Assembly: GCA_030526405.1 (NCBI GenBank)
Contig: JAUNCZ010000024.1
Location: forward strand, 1-46,893
Length of the DNA: 46,893 bases
Direction of reading: 5' to 3'
Origin: Lachnospiraceae bacterium
GTDB lineage: Bacteria; Bacillota; Clostridia; Lachnospirales; Lachnospiraceae
A model generated the notes under the pieces. It worked only from the letters and a program-made list of their open reading frames with translations. It was not told the DNA's origin and made no database searches. Shown here in pieces: positions 6,894 to 14,950 of the stretch (its first letter is position 1; each line of letters begins with the position of its first letter). The position numbers and the translations under genes are program-made.

Positions 6894-7877
6894 ATGGATA
6901 TGCTGAAAAGACCACGCCGTCTTCGCGGCGGAGAACTGATGAGAAGAATGGCACGTGAGACAAGAGTGGATAAGGCTTCCCTGATCTACCCGATGTTTGT
7001 GCAGGAGGGAACCAACTCTGTGGATGAGATCCCTTCCATGCCGGGACAGTACCGCTGGACCGTTGACAGAATGGCTGAGAAGCTGAACAGCCTGGCAGAT
7101 GCCGGTGTCAGCAACGTAATGCTGTTCGGAATCCCTGACAAAAAGGATGAGATCGGATCTGGTGCCTATGCGGAGGACGGAATCGTTCAGAAAGCCCTTC
7201 GTGAGGCGAAAAAAGAGGTTCCGAACCTGTTCTACATCGCTGATGTATGCATGTGTGAGTACACCTCCCACGGACACTGTGGTGTTCTCTGTGATCACGA
7301 CGTGGACAATGATCCTACACTGGACCTTCTGGCAAAAACTGCTCTGTCCCAGGTACAGGCAGGCGCAGATATGGTGGCTCCTTCCGATATGATGGATGGA
7401 CGTGTGCTGGCCATCAGAAATATTCTGGATGCCAACGGATATAAGGAAACACCAATCATGTCCTACGCAGTAAAATATGCGTCAGCATTTTACGGACCAT
7501 TCCGTGAGGCTGCAGATTCTGCACCATCCTTTGGAGACAGAAAAACCTACCAGATGGATTATCACAATGTTCGTGAGGCAGTAAAAGAGGCCCTTCTTGA
7601 TATGGAAGAGGGTGCAGATATCATCATGGTGAAACCATGTATGTCCTTCCTGGATGTGGTGACAAAGGTACATCAGGAGACAAATGTTCCAATCGCAGGT
7701 TATTCCGTATCCGGTGAGTATGCCATGGTGAAGGCAGCAGCTGAGAGAGGCTGGATCGACGAGGACAGAATCGTATGTGAGATGGCTGTATCCGCATTCC
7801 GCGCAGGCTGCTCCATCTATGAGACCTACTATGCAGAGGAACTGGCAAGATATATCACTGAGGGACGAATCGGATAA
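6894..7877 (+). CDS. hemB: Porphobilinogen synthase (5-aminolevulinate dehydratase)
   Basis: A 327-residue enzyme that condenses two 5-aminolevulinates into porphobilinogen. The two active-site lysines are Lys194 in SYAVKYASAFYGPFR and Lys247 in IIMVKPCMSFLD. The metal loop DVCMCEYTSHGHCG has the cysteines of the zinc-dependent type. I chose the ATG at 6894, which has AGAGGA just upstream and gives the family-typical start; an upstream ATG at 6831 would add 21 unrelated residues and the hairpin. Its last bases seed a 15/16-bp repeat that fills the gap to hemL. Confidence 0.97.
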   Translation: MDMLKRPRRLRGGELMRRMARETRVDKASLIYPMFVQEGTNSVDEIPSMPGQYRWTVDRMAEKLNSLADAGVSNVMLFGIPDKKDEIGSGAYAEDGIVQKALREAKKEVPNLFYIADVCMCEYTSHGHCGVLCDHDVDNDPTLDLLAKTALSQVQAGADMVAPSDMMDGRVLAIRNILDANGYKETPIMSYAVKYASAFYGPFREAADSAPSFGDRKTYQMDYHNVREAVKEALLDMEEGADIIMVKPCMSFLDVVTKVHQETNVPIAGYSVSGEYAMVKAAAERGWIDEDRIVCEMAVSAFRAGCSIYETYYAEELARYITEGRIG

Positions 7878-7972
7878 AAAGTATCTGCTGAAATAGAATT
7901 GGATGAGAAAAGTCTCGGATAGAAAAGTATCTGATAAGAAAGCATTAGATAAGAAAGTATCAGATCAGATAA
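7872..7972 (+). repeat. 15/16-bp tandem repeat spanning the hemB stop codon
   Basis: The hemB end, GGATAAAAAGTATCTG, is echoed in units starting at 7901, 7917, 7933 and 7948 (pattern GGATARGAAAGTATCT, the later ones 15 bp). It then degrades into the hemL ribosome site AAGGAGAT. The stop codon TAA (7875-7877) is part of the first unit. Confidence 0.8.
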
Positions 7973-7982
7973 GGAGATAATT

Positions 7983-9266
7983 ATGGGAAGATCAGAAGAT
8001 TTAATGGCCCGTGCCCTTGAGTGCATCCCCGGTGGTGTAAACTCTCCTGTACGAGCATATGGCAGCGTGGGAATGACTCCCCGCTTTATTGCGCATGCAG
8101 ACGGCTCTCACATCTATGATGTGGATGGAACTGATTATATTGACTATATCCTGTCCTGGGGTCCCATGATCAATGGACATAACAACCAGAGAGTGCTGAA
8201 TAAGGTAATTGAGGCCTGTCAGAAGGGAATGAGCTACGGTGCACCCACAGAGATCGAGGTGGAGATGGCAGAGTTTATGACCAGCCGTATTCCTCACATC
8301 GACATGGTGCGAATGGTAAACTCCGGTACTGAGGCAGTCATGTCTGCCATCCGTACAGCAAGGGGCTTTACAGGCAGAGAGAAGATCATCAAATTCTCCG
8401 GCTGCTATCATGGTCACAGCGATTGTCTGCTGGTGGATGCAGGCAGCGGCCTGATGACAGCAGGAGTACCGGGAAGTGCCGGTGTGCCTGCTGGCTGCAC
8501 AAAGGATACACTGACAGCCACCTACAACGATCTGGACAGCGTGGAGAGTCTCTTTGAGGCAAATAAGGGAGAAATCGCCTGTCTCATCGTGGAGCCGGTT
8601 GCAGCCAATATGGGTGTGGTTCTTCCGGATCCGGGCTTCCTTCAGGGACTGCGGGAGATCTGTACCCGCGAGGGCGCACTGCTGATCTTTGATGAGGTTA
8701 TCACCGGCTTCCGTCTCGCCTTTGGAGGCGCAGCGGAGCTGACAGGTGTAACACCGGATATGGTAACCTATGGAAAGATCATCGGCGGAGGTATGCCGGT
8801 GGGAGCCTACGGAGGAAGAAAAGAGATCATGAGCATGGTGGCACCTCTGGGCCCTGTTTATCAGGCAGGTACTTTAAGCGGCAACCCTGTGGCAATGGCA
8901 GCAGGTCTGGAGCAGCTGAAGATCCTCACAGAGAACCCGAACTTCTACACTGAGCTGGCAGCGAAGGGAGAGAAACTGTACGGAACCATCGATTCCCTGC
9001 TGAAACAGTATCAGGTACCATGCACCATGAACCATATCGGTTCCCTGGGCTGTGTCTTCTTTACACCGGATCAGGTGAAGAACTATGAGGACGCAAAAAA
9101 GGCAGATACAGCAGCATTTACAAAGTATTTCCGTTATATGCTGGAGCATGGTGTGCATCTGGCACCTTCCCAGTTCGAGGCAATGTTCCTGTCCGTAACC
9201 CATACAGATCAGGATATCGACAACACCCTGAATCTGGTGGAGGACTACCTGAAAGGGATGAAATAA
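7983..9266 (+). CDS. hemL: Glutamate-1-semialdehyde 2,1-aminomutase
   Basis: A 427-residue PLP-dependent aminomutase that turns glutamate-1-semialdehyde into 5-aminolevulinate, partnering HemA. The PLP lysine is Lys265 in YGKIIGGGMPVGAYGG. The VNSGTEAVMSAIR cofactor loop and the FDEVITGFR block are intact. The N-terminal PGGVNSPVRA signature marks the family. The length is normal. AAGGAG lies 9 bases before the start. rnhA follows after only 3 bases, so the two are translationally linked. Confidence 0.97.
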   Translation: MGRSEDLMARALECIPGGVNSPVRAYGSVGMTPRFIAHADGSHIYDVDGTDYIDYILSWGPMINGHNNQRVLNKVIEACQKGMSYGAPTEIEVEMAEFMTSRIPHIDMVRMVNSGTEAVMSAIRTARGFTGREKIIKFSGCYHGHSDCLLVDAGSGLMTAGVPGSAGVPAGCTKDTLTATYNDLDSVESLFEANKGEIACLIVEPVAANMGVVLPDPGFLQGLREICTREGALLIFDEVITGFRLAFGGAAELTGVTPDMVTYGKIIGGGMPVGAYGGRKEIMSMVAPLGPVYQAGTLSGNPVAMAAGLEQLKILTENPNFYTELAAKGEKLYGTIDSLLKQYQVPCTMNHIGSLGCVFFTPDQVKNYEDAKKADTAAFTKYFRYMLEHGVHLAPSQFEAMFLSVTHTDQDIDNTLNLVEDYLKGMK

Positions 9267-9269
9267 GCG

Positions 9270-9746
9270 ATGTTAGTAGAAATCTATACCGATGGGGCGG
9301 CAAGGGGTAACCCGGATGGTCCCGGAGGCTACGGCTGTGTACTGCATTACACCGATACAAAGGGAGTTCTTCACGAGAAGGAGCTTTCCCAGGGCTACAA
9401 AAAGACCACAAACAACAGGATGGAGCTGATGGCCGCCATCGCAGGGCTGGAGGCCCTGAACCGGCCCTGTCAGGTGAAACTGTACTCCGATTCCCAGTAT
9501 CTGGTAAATGCCTTCAACCAGCACTGGATCGATTCCTGGCTGAAAAAGGGCTGGAAGAGAGGGAAAAATGAACCGGTGAAAAACACAGATCTCTGGAAAA
9601 GACTGCTGAAGGCAGCGGAGCCCCACAGCATTACCTGGATCTGGGTAAAGGGCCATGACGGCCATGTGATGAATGAGAGATGTGACTGTCTTGCCACTAC
9701 GGCAGCGGACGGACAGGATCTTCTGGATGACGTGATTCAGGAGTAA
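9270..9746 (+). CDS. rnhA: Ribonuclease HI
   Basis: A 158-residue type 1 RNase H that removes RNA from RNA:DNA hybrids. The acidic catalytic set is visible: Asp8 in [15 protein letters not shown], the Glu in NRMELMAAI, the Asp in [10 protein letters not shown], and the C-terminal Asp in ERCDCLA. The basic handle helix ([16 protein letters not shown]) places it with the E. coli type. It ends the tetrapyrrole operon, 3 bases after hemL, with no functional link I can infer beyond cotranscription. Its stop-codon region GAGTAAAAAA is repeated 22 bp downstream. Confidence 0.95.
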   Translation: MLVEIYTDGAARGNPDGPGGYGCVLHYTDTKGVLHEKELSQGYKKTTNNRMELMAAIAGLEALNRPCQVKLYSDSQYLVNAFNQHWIDSWLKKGWKRGKNEPVKNTDLWKRLLKAAEPHSITWIWVKGHDGHVMNERCDCLATTAADGQDLLDDVIQE

Positions 9747-9890
9747 AAAACAAGGGATAAAAGAGTAAAAAAAAATAGCTTTTTTGTCTCTGATCCCACT
9801 GGAAAAGCAGGAAAAAGCCCATCGATCCCGTAACCGTCACAAACGGTCAGATAATCACAAACAGTCAAAGATTGGAAGAAATCAGCAAAA

Positions 9891-9922
9891 AACCCACTGA
9901 GTCTCTCAGTGGGTTTTCTTTT
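9891..9922 (+). terminator. Terminator of the hem operon
   Basis: AACCCACTGA (9891-9900), a 5-base loop, TCAGTGGGTT (9906-9915) and then TTCTTTT form a strong intrinsic terminator. The stretch between rnhA and it (9747-9890) holds A-rich sequence and an 18-bp imperfect direct repeat (TCACAAACRGTCA, twice). Downstream, 9923-10118 is non-coding with a CG-rich inverted repeat (CGCGT...ACGCG near 9988-10007). Confidence 0.9.
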
Positions 9923-10118
9923 ATAATTGTTTGTAATTGAACCGTTCTACAGGGAGAATTGTATGGATAATTGTCCGGTCACGAAAACGCGTGCGCGAGT
10001 ACGCGCCTATTTCAAGGGGAAAAGTAAAGAAATGTATCGGTTGTAAAGAAACGTACTCAAAACCATTCAAAAAAACAAGGAAAATGACTTTTTTTTCACA
10101 AAATTTTCGCCTTTCCCC

Positions 10119-10147
10119 TTGCATCCCGGATGAAAATTCTATATTAT
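10119..10147 (+). promoter_or_regulatory. Probable sigma-A promoter of bcd-etfBA
   Basis: TTGCAT (10119-10124), a 17-bp spacer and TATTAT (10142-10147). A start near 10154 would give a leader of about 150 bases. The genes downstream are biased to codons typical of highly expressed genes. Confidence 0.6.
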
Positions 10148-10153
10148 TATTCT

Positions 10154-10266
10154 TGAGGTCGTACGGAGCTCTTACTGTTCGTTTCGACAGAGAGGATTCT
10201 GTCGTATTCAGGTAAAGAAGAAGTGAGTGTATGTCAGCTCGAAGGCTGCGGATCGACCACATTTTT
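10154..10266 (+). promoter_or_regulatory. Structured 5' leader of bcd, possible attenuator
   Basis: Nested pairings are visible: GGTCG (10157-10161) with CGACC (10254-10258); GAGCT (10166-10170) with AGCTC (10236-10240); and a hairpin CGACAGA (10185-10191) with TCTGTCG (10198-10204). A TTTTT run (10262-10266) follows the outer helix by three bases, which could give a terminator-like arrangement. A competing local hairpin, CAGC/GCTG, near 10235-10248 would disrupt the outer helix. No known RNA class was recognised. Confidence 0.4.
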
Positions 10267-10302
10267 CAGAATAAGGTAGATTATGAAAAAGGAGGCAAAA
10301 AC

Positions 10303-11439
10303 ATGGATTTTGAATTATCCAGGGAACAGAAAATGGTTCAGAAAATGGTACGGGACTTCACAGAGAACGAAGTAAAACCGATCGCTGCTGAGACCGATAG
10401 AACCAGCCAGTATCCTGCAGAGACAATTGATAAACTGTTTCAGTATGGCGTAATGGGTATGTGTGTTCCAAAAGAGTACGGTGGAGCAGGTGCAGATGCT
10501 GTTTCAGCTGCAATCGCTGTTGAGGAGCTGTCTAAAGCATGCGCATCTACAGGAGATATCGTTGCTACACATAACGGACTTTGCTGTGCACCTATCATGG
10601 AGCATGGAAATGAGGAGCAGAAAGCTAAATACCTTCGTATGCTGACAGAGGGACGTAAAGTAGGTGCTTTCGCCCTGACAGAGCCAAACGCAGGATCTGA
10701 TGCTTCTAAAGGAACCTGTACTGCAGTACTTGATGGAGACCATTACGTACTGAACGGATCCAAAATCTTCATTACTAACGGATATGTTGCCAGCGTATTC
10801 GTAGTATTTGCTATGACTGATCCTTCTAAAGGAACAAGAGGAATCTCTGCATTCATCGTAGAGGATACATTCCCAGGATTCTCTGTTGGAAAACATGAGG
10901 AGAAAATGGGTCTGCACGGATCTCCAACATCTGAGATCGTATTCACAGACTGTATCGTTCCGAAGGAGAACCTCCTTGGACAGGAAGGCAAAGGCTTTAA
11001 GATCGCTATGGCTACACTGGACGGCGGACGTATCGGTATCGCTGCTCAGGCTCTTGGTATCGCTGAGGGTGCTATGGCAGAGGCTATGGCTTTCGCTAAA
11101 TCCCGTGAGCAGTTTGGACGTCCAATCTCCAAATTCCAGAATACTCAGTTCGTACTTGCAGATATGCATATGAACATTGAGGCTGGTAGACTTCTGCTTA
11201 TGAAAGCAGCAAAAGTTAAATCTGAGGGACAGAGAGTAACTCTGGACGCTGCATGTGCTAAACTTTTCTGCTCTGAGCTGGCTATGAAGACAACAACAAA
11301 ATGCGTACAGATGTGCGGTGGTTATGGATATACCAAAGATTATCCGCTTGAGCGTATGATGAGAGATGCTAAGATCACTGAGATCTACGAGGGAACTTCT
11401 GAGATCCAGCGTGTAGTTATTTCCGGAAATATTCTTTAA
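10303..11439 (+). CDS. bcd: Short-chain acyl-CoA (butyryl-CoA) dehydrogenase
   Basis: A 378-residue FAD-dependent acyl-CoA dehydrogenase. The family signatures are FALTEPNAGSD near 130, the GSKIFITNG strand, and the C-terminal catalytic base Glu363 in IYEGTSEIQR. With the following etfB and etfA it should form the electron-bifurcating Bcd/Etf complex, which reduces crotonyl-CoA (or another enoyl-CoA) with NADH while reducing ferredoxin. I chose the ATG at 10303 because GGAGG lies at 10291-10295; the longer frame from 10231 lacks homology-like sequence. No thiolase, crotonase or hydroxybutyryl-CoA dehydrogenase is adjacent, so the substrate could instead be acrylyl- or another short enoyl-CoA. 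Confidence 0.93.
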   Translation: MDFELSREQKMVQKMVRDFTENEVKPIAAETDRTSQYPAETIDKLFQYGVMGMCVPKEYGGAGADAVSAAIAVEELSKACASTGDIVATHNGLCCAPIMEHGNEEQKAKYLRMLTEGRKVGAFALTEPNAGSDASKGTCTAVLDGDHYVLNGSKIFITNGYVASVFVVFAMTDPSKGTRGISAFIVEDTFPGFSVGKHEEKMGLHGSPTSEIVFTDCIVPKENLLGQEGKGFKIAMATLDGGRIGIAAQALGIAEGAMAEAMAFAKSREQFGRPISKFQNTQFVLADMHMNIEAGRLLLMKAAKVKSEGQRVTLDAACAKLFCSELAMKTTTKCVQMCGGYGYTKDYPLERMMRDAKITEIYEGTSEIQRVVISGNIL

Positions 11440-11454
11440 GGAGGAAAATCGAAG

Positions 11455-12255
11455 ATGAAAATCATTGTTTGTGTAAAACAGGTACCTGATACTTCAGGTA
11501 AAGTAGCTGTAAATGCAAATGGTACTCTTGACCGTGCATCCATGCAGACTATTACAAACCCTGATGACCTTAATGCAGTAGAGGCTGCTCTGGCACTGAA
11601 AGAGCAGACAGGCGCAGAAGTTATCGTTGTAACAATGGGACCTCCTCCTGCAGAAGGAATGCTCAGAGAGCTGCTTGCTATGGGATGTGACAGAGGTGTT
11701 CTGGTTTCCGGCCGTGAGTTCGGTGGATCCGATACATACGCTACTTCTCAGATCCTTGCTGCAGCTGTTAATAAAATCGGCGTAGAGGCAGAGGACATCG
11801 TTCTTTGCGGACGTCAGGCTATCGACGGTGATACCGCTCAGGTAGGACCACAGATCGCTGAGAAACTCGAGCTGCCACAGGTTACATATGTAGCAGGAAT
11901 CGAGAAAGAGGGAAATACTCTGACTGTTAAACGTGCTCTTGAGGACGGATATATGACAATCAAAGTACAGACTCCTTGTATGCTTACATGTATCAAAGAG
12001 CTGAACAATCCTCGTTACATGAATGTTGCTGACATTTACGGATGCTACGAGAAATCTGTAGAGGTATTTGATTACAATACTCTGAAGGATGAGCCTCTCA
12101 TCGATGTTAACAAGATCGGTCTGAAAGGATCTCCAACAAACATTCTTATTTCCTTCACACCACCTCAGAAGGGCGCAGGCCAGATGCTTGAGGGATGCGG
12201 AAAAGAAACTACTGACAAACTCGCTGGAATTCTGGCTGAGAAACACGTCATCTAA
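11455..12255 (+). CDS. etfB: Electron transfer flavoprotein beta subunit
   Basis: A 266-residue EtfB subunit. The start MKIIVCVKQVPDT is diagnostic. The region VLCGRQAIDGDTAQVGPQ near 120-140 matches the FAD/AMP-binding loop of bifurcating Etf proteins, and the EEP-like C-terminus is present. It pairs with EtfA and feeds electrons to Bcd. It lies 15 bases after bcd with AAGGAGG in the spacer. Bifurcation rather than simple electron transfer is inferred from the anaerobic context and from linkage to bcd. Confidence 0.95.
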   Translation: MKIIVCVKQVPDTSGKVAVNANGTLDRASMQTITNPDDLNAVEAALALKEQTGAEVIVVTMGPPPAEGMLRELLAMGCDRGVLVSGREFGGSDTYATSQILAAAVNKIGVEAEDIVLCGRQAIDGDTAQVGPQIAEKLELPQVTYVAGIEKEGNTLTVKRALEDGYMTIKVQTPCMLTCIKELNNPRYMNVADIYGCYEKSVEVFDYNTLKDEPLIDVNKIGLKGSPTNILISFTPPQKGAGQMLEGCGKETTDKLAGILAEKHVI

Positions 12256-12272
12256 GAAGGGAGTAAATTACA

Positions 12273-13403
12273 ATGGCTTTTGATAACATGAAGCTTGAAG
12301 ATTTTAAAGGCGTATGGGTATTCTGTGAGCAGCGTGAAGGCAAACTCATGCCAACAGACCTTGAGCTGATCTCTGAAGGAAGAAAACTTGCTGATTCTCT
12401 TGAGACTGAGCTTTGCGGAATCCTCCTTGGTGACAAGGTAGAGGGACTGGCAGCTGAGCTCGGCGGATACGGCGCTGATAAAGTAATCGTTCTTGATAAC
12501 CCAGCATACGCAGTTTACACTACAGAGGCATATACAGATGCAATCTGCCAGATGGTAGAGAAATATAAACCAGAGATCCTCCTTGTTGGTGCTTCCAACA
12601 TCGGACGTGATCTGGGACCACGTTGTGCAGCTCGTCTTCACACAGGTCTTTGTGCTGACTGTACACACCTTGATGTTGATACAGCAGTATATCAGGATTT
12701 CCTGAAAGACAACTCTGTTCTGGCTCCTGAGAGAATCGCAGGAACAGACAAAGCCCTTGTTATGGGTGAGAAAAAAGACGTTACAAAAGAGCTTAAGATG
12801 ACACGTCCTGCATTCGGTGGAAACCTGATGGCTACCATCATCTGCCCACGTTTCCGTCCATCTATGGCTACAGTACGTCCAGGCGTTCTGAAAAAAGGTG
12901 CTTTCAACCAGGCTAAAGCTGATGCAGTACAGGTAATCAAAGAGGAAGTTGCTGTAGATATGACAGCAATCAAAGCACAGGTTGTTGAGGTAGTGAAAGA
13001 GGCTCGCAAACTGGTTGACCTTGTTGGTGCTGAGTACATCGTATCCATCGGACGTGGTATCGCTTCTGACGTTGAGAAGGGTATCGCTCTGGCTGAGGAG
13101 CTGGCTGAGGTTCTCGGTGGTGTAGTTGGTGGATCCCGTGTAGCTATCGATTCCGGATGGCTGACAGCTGATCACCAGGTAGGACAGACAGGTAAAACTG
13201 TACATCCAAAAGTATACATCGCTCTTGGTATCTCCGGTGCTATCCAGCACAAAGCTGGTATGCAGGATTCCGAGCTGATCATTGCAGTTAACAAAGATGC
13301 TAAAGCTCCAATCTTCGAGGTTGCTGACTACGGTATCTGCGGAGACCTGTTCGCAGTAGCTCCACTGCTGATCGAGTCCTTCAAAGAGGTTAAAAACAGC
13401 TAA
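12273..13403 (+). CDS. etfA: Electron transfer flavoprotein alpha subunit
   Basis: A 376-residue EtfA. The N-terminal adenine-nucleotide-like fold contains [15 protein letters not shown] near 105. The C-terminal FAD domain has the family block [19 protein letters not shown], then [20 protein letters not shown], and [15 protein letters not shown]. No N-terminal ferredoxin domain is present, unlike caffeyl-CoA reductase CarE. It is the last gene of the bcd operon, 17 bases after etfB, and is followed by a strong terminator. The function with bcd and etfB is well supported; the exact acyl-CoA substrate is not. Confidence 0.95.
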   Translation: MAFDNMKLEDFKGVWVFCEQREGKLMPTDLELISEGRKLADSLETELCGILLGDKVEGLAAELGGYGADKVIVLDNPAYAVYTTEAYTDAICQMVEKYKPEILLVGASNIGRDLGPRCAARLHTGLCADCTHLDVDTAVYQDFLKDNSVLAPERIAGTDKALVMGEKKDVTKELKMTRPAFGGNLMATIICPRFRPSMATVRPGVLKKGAFNQAKADAVQVIKEEVAVDMTAIKAQVVEVVKEARKLVDLVGAEYIVSIGRGIASDVEKGIALAEELAEVLGGVVGGSRVAIDSGWLTADHQVGQTGKTVHPKVYIALGISGAIQHKAGMQDSELIIAVNKDAKAPIFEVADYGICGDLFAVAPLLIESFKEVKNS

Positions 13404-13484
13404 TTCAATCTGAATAGAGAAATCTGATCCAAAACAGGGTCAGTGTCTGCAATGCTTTGCAGACTGTGTCCGGAAATGAGAGAT

Positions 13485-13513
13485 CGCCGCACCTTTGGGT
13501 GCGGCGGTTTTTT
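13485..13513 (+). terminator. Terminator of bcd-etfBA
   Basis: CGCCGCACC (13485-13493), loop TTTG, GGTGCGGCG (13498-13506) and a run of T form a very stable terminator. An accessory hairpin GTCTGCAA/TTGCAGAC lies just upstream at 13445-13464. The tail touches the stop codon of the convergent AraC gene. Confidence 0.93.
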
Positions 13514-14744
13514 ATATGGTGGATTCACGATATTGGCTGGGTGTCTGCCCTGTGTTTTTTTTGAAAAGACGAATGAAATAATTGGTATCTGAAAAACCAC
13601 AGTCTGCTGAAATATCCTGAACAAGCTTGTTTGTGGTCTTCAGAAGGATTAATGCCCGGTCAATGCGTTGACGATTTACATAATCTGTATAAGTGCAACC
13701 AATCTCTTTCCGAAACAAATTTGAGAAATAGCTGGGATTTACATTGAGCTGAGCGGAAACACTTTTCAGACTGAGATCAGCCGTCAGATCATAATGAATC
13801 AGAGTGATTGCCCGTCCCACATAGTAGGAGTATTGCTTCAGAGAGTACTTTCGCACCAGCTGACAATACTCACGAATCATCTTTTCCTGCAGAGTCAATG
13901 ACTGCTTCAGAGATGGAAGATTTTCTATTTTCCTGGAGAATAGAGCAGATAGCTTATCAATATGAAGAGGATGAACACCACCCATTTCAGCACTCTTGCG
14001 TAATATAGTATTTAAGATGATCAGATAATTTTTTCTGTTTCTCAAAGGATTCAGCAGTCGGGGCTCTGTACCCTGGGTGAATGACGTGGCTGCAGGAATA
14101 GAGGCAATATTCCGAATCTGTCCCTTACTTACCGCTTCCATTAATTGATTTTCATTTCTATAATGCTCTTCTATGATATCCAGAGCCTTTACTGATTCCA
14201 TCAGCTGTTCTCCGGAACTGGTGACAGGCACCGGATTATTTTGATCCGGAATCATATAGTCAATATACTCAATTCGATAGGAATCTTCCCCTTTCCACAG
14301 TACTTTTCCCAGAGTCTGAGCCATGGTCAGAAGCCAGTTTTCGTCGTTGATCACAGGCAGCTTTTCGTAGAAAAGTGCGAAAAAACGTCGGGAATCCTCT
14401 GGCAGATTAAGTTTTTGAATCAGTGTATTGATCTGAACCTTTGTAAGCATTTCTTCCAGATAGGGTCCCACGAATAAAAAGCGTTGACAGTCCGGATCTG
14501 GAAGCTTAAGCAGTATATAGCGGCAGAAAAACTGATCATAATATCGATATATGGTATTATCCGCAACGTTGTCCATGAAGTTTTCCGGTATTGATCTATA
14601 TGTGTCTTTTCCAAACAGAACTCCTCTCAGACCGCAGTCAATCTCCGAAGGAACCTTTTCTTTTGGAGAAGATATCAATTGACAGGGAACCTGAAAGGCA
14701 TCCAGCAGGCTGATCAGAAATTCAATTTTATCATCATAGTACAT
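13512..14744 (-). CDS. AraC-family regulator of the glucuronide operon
   Basis: A 410-residue regulator. The last 100 residues carry the two helix-turn-helix units of the AraC/XylS family (LSLKSVSAQLNVNPSYFSNLFRKEIG, interrupted as usual, then DISADCGFSDTNYFIRLFKK and TPSQYR). The N-terminal 280 residues are a sensor of no family I recognise, predicted soluble. I chose the ATG at 14744, which has GGAAG about 8 bases before it; an ATG at 14759 is the alternative. It diverges from the transporter gene of the glucuronide operon, and paired direct repeats lie between them. It is therefore likely the local activator, perhaps sensing glucuronate or an intermediate; that role is inferred. Confidence 0.88.
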   Translation of the reverse strand: MYYDDKIEFLISLLDAFQVPCQLISSPKEKVPSEIDCGLRGVLFGKDTYRSIPENFMDNVADNTIYRYYDQFFCRYILLKLPDPDCQRFLFVGPYLEEMLTKVQINTLIQKLNLPEDSRRFFALFYEKLPVINDENWLLTMAQTLGKVLWKGEDSYRIEYIDYMIPDQNNPVPVTSSGEQLMESVKALDIIEEHYRNENQLMEAVSKGQIRNIASIPAATSFTQGTEPRLLNPLRNRKNYLIILNTILRKSAEMGGVHPLHIDKLSALFSRKIENLPSLKQSLTLQEKMIREYCQLVRKYSLKQYSYYVGRAITLIHYDLTADLSLKSVSAQLNVNPSYFSNLFRKEIGCTYTDYVNRQRIDRALILLKTTNKLVQDISADCGFSDTNYFIRLFKKNTGQTPSQYRESTI

Positions 14745-14772
14745 GTTCTTCACTTCCATTTTTTTTGTTCTT

Positions 14773-14829
14773 TGTGCATATCGATGGTTCTGTTTTATAA
14801 AAATATAATATAGTTTTATAAAATGCACA
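14773..14829. promoter_or_regulatory. Probable AraC-type operator region
   Basis: Two identical 11-bp direct repeats, GTTTTATAAAA (14792-14802 and 14813-14823), lie exactly 21 bp apart, two helical turns. They are flanked by an inverted pair TGTGCAT (14773-14779) and ATGCACA (14823-14829). This is the expected layout for tandem AraC half-sites. The ribosome site of the transporter (AAGGAGG, near 14934) lies further downstream. No convincing -35/-10 pair was found. Confidence 0.6.
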
Positions 14830-14950
14830 ATATATAAACAAAAATAGTCCTATATCCTGTAAAAAATGTTATACATGTTTTTGCGATCTGTCCTTTACAA
14901 TACGTTACAAGCAAATTGCACAATAATTTATTAAGGAGGATCGATTTTTT

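Noticed and set aside
9937..10215. Open reading frame of 92 codons before bcd
   Set aside because: Atypical, Arg/Lys/Phe-rich sequence with no ribosome site, running across the bcd promoter and leader.
11494..13250. Long minus-strand frames opposite etfB and etfA
   Set aside because: They mirror the strong codon bias of the highly expressed etf genes and have no motif or ribosome site.
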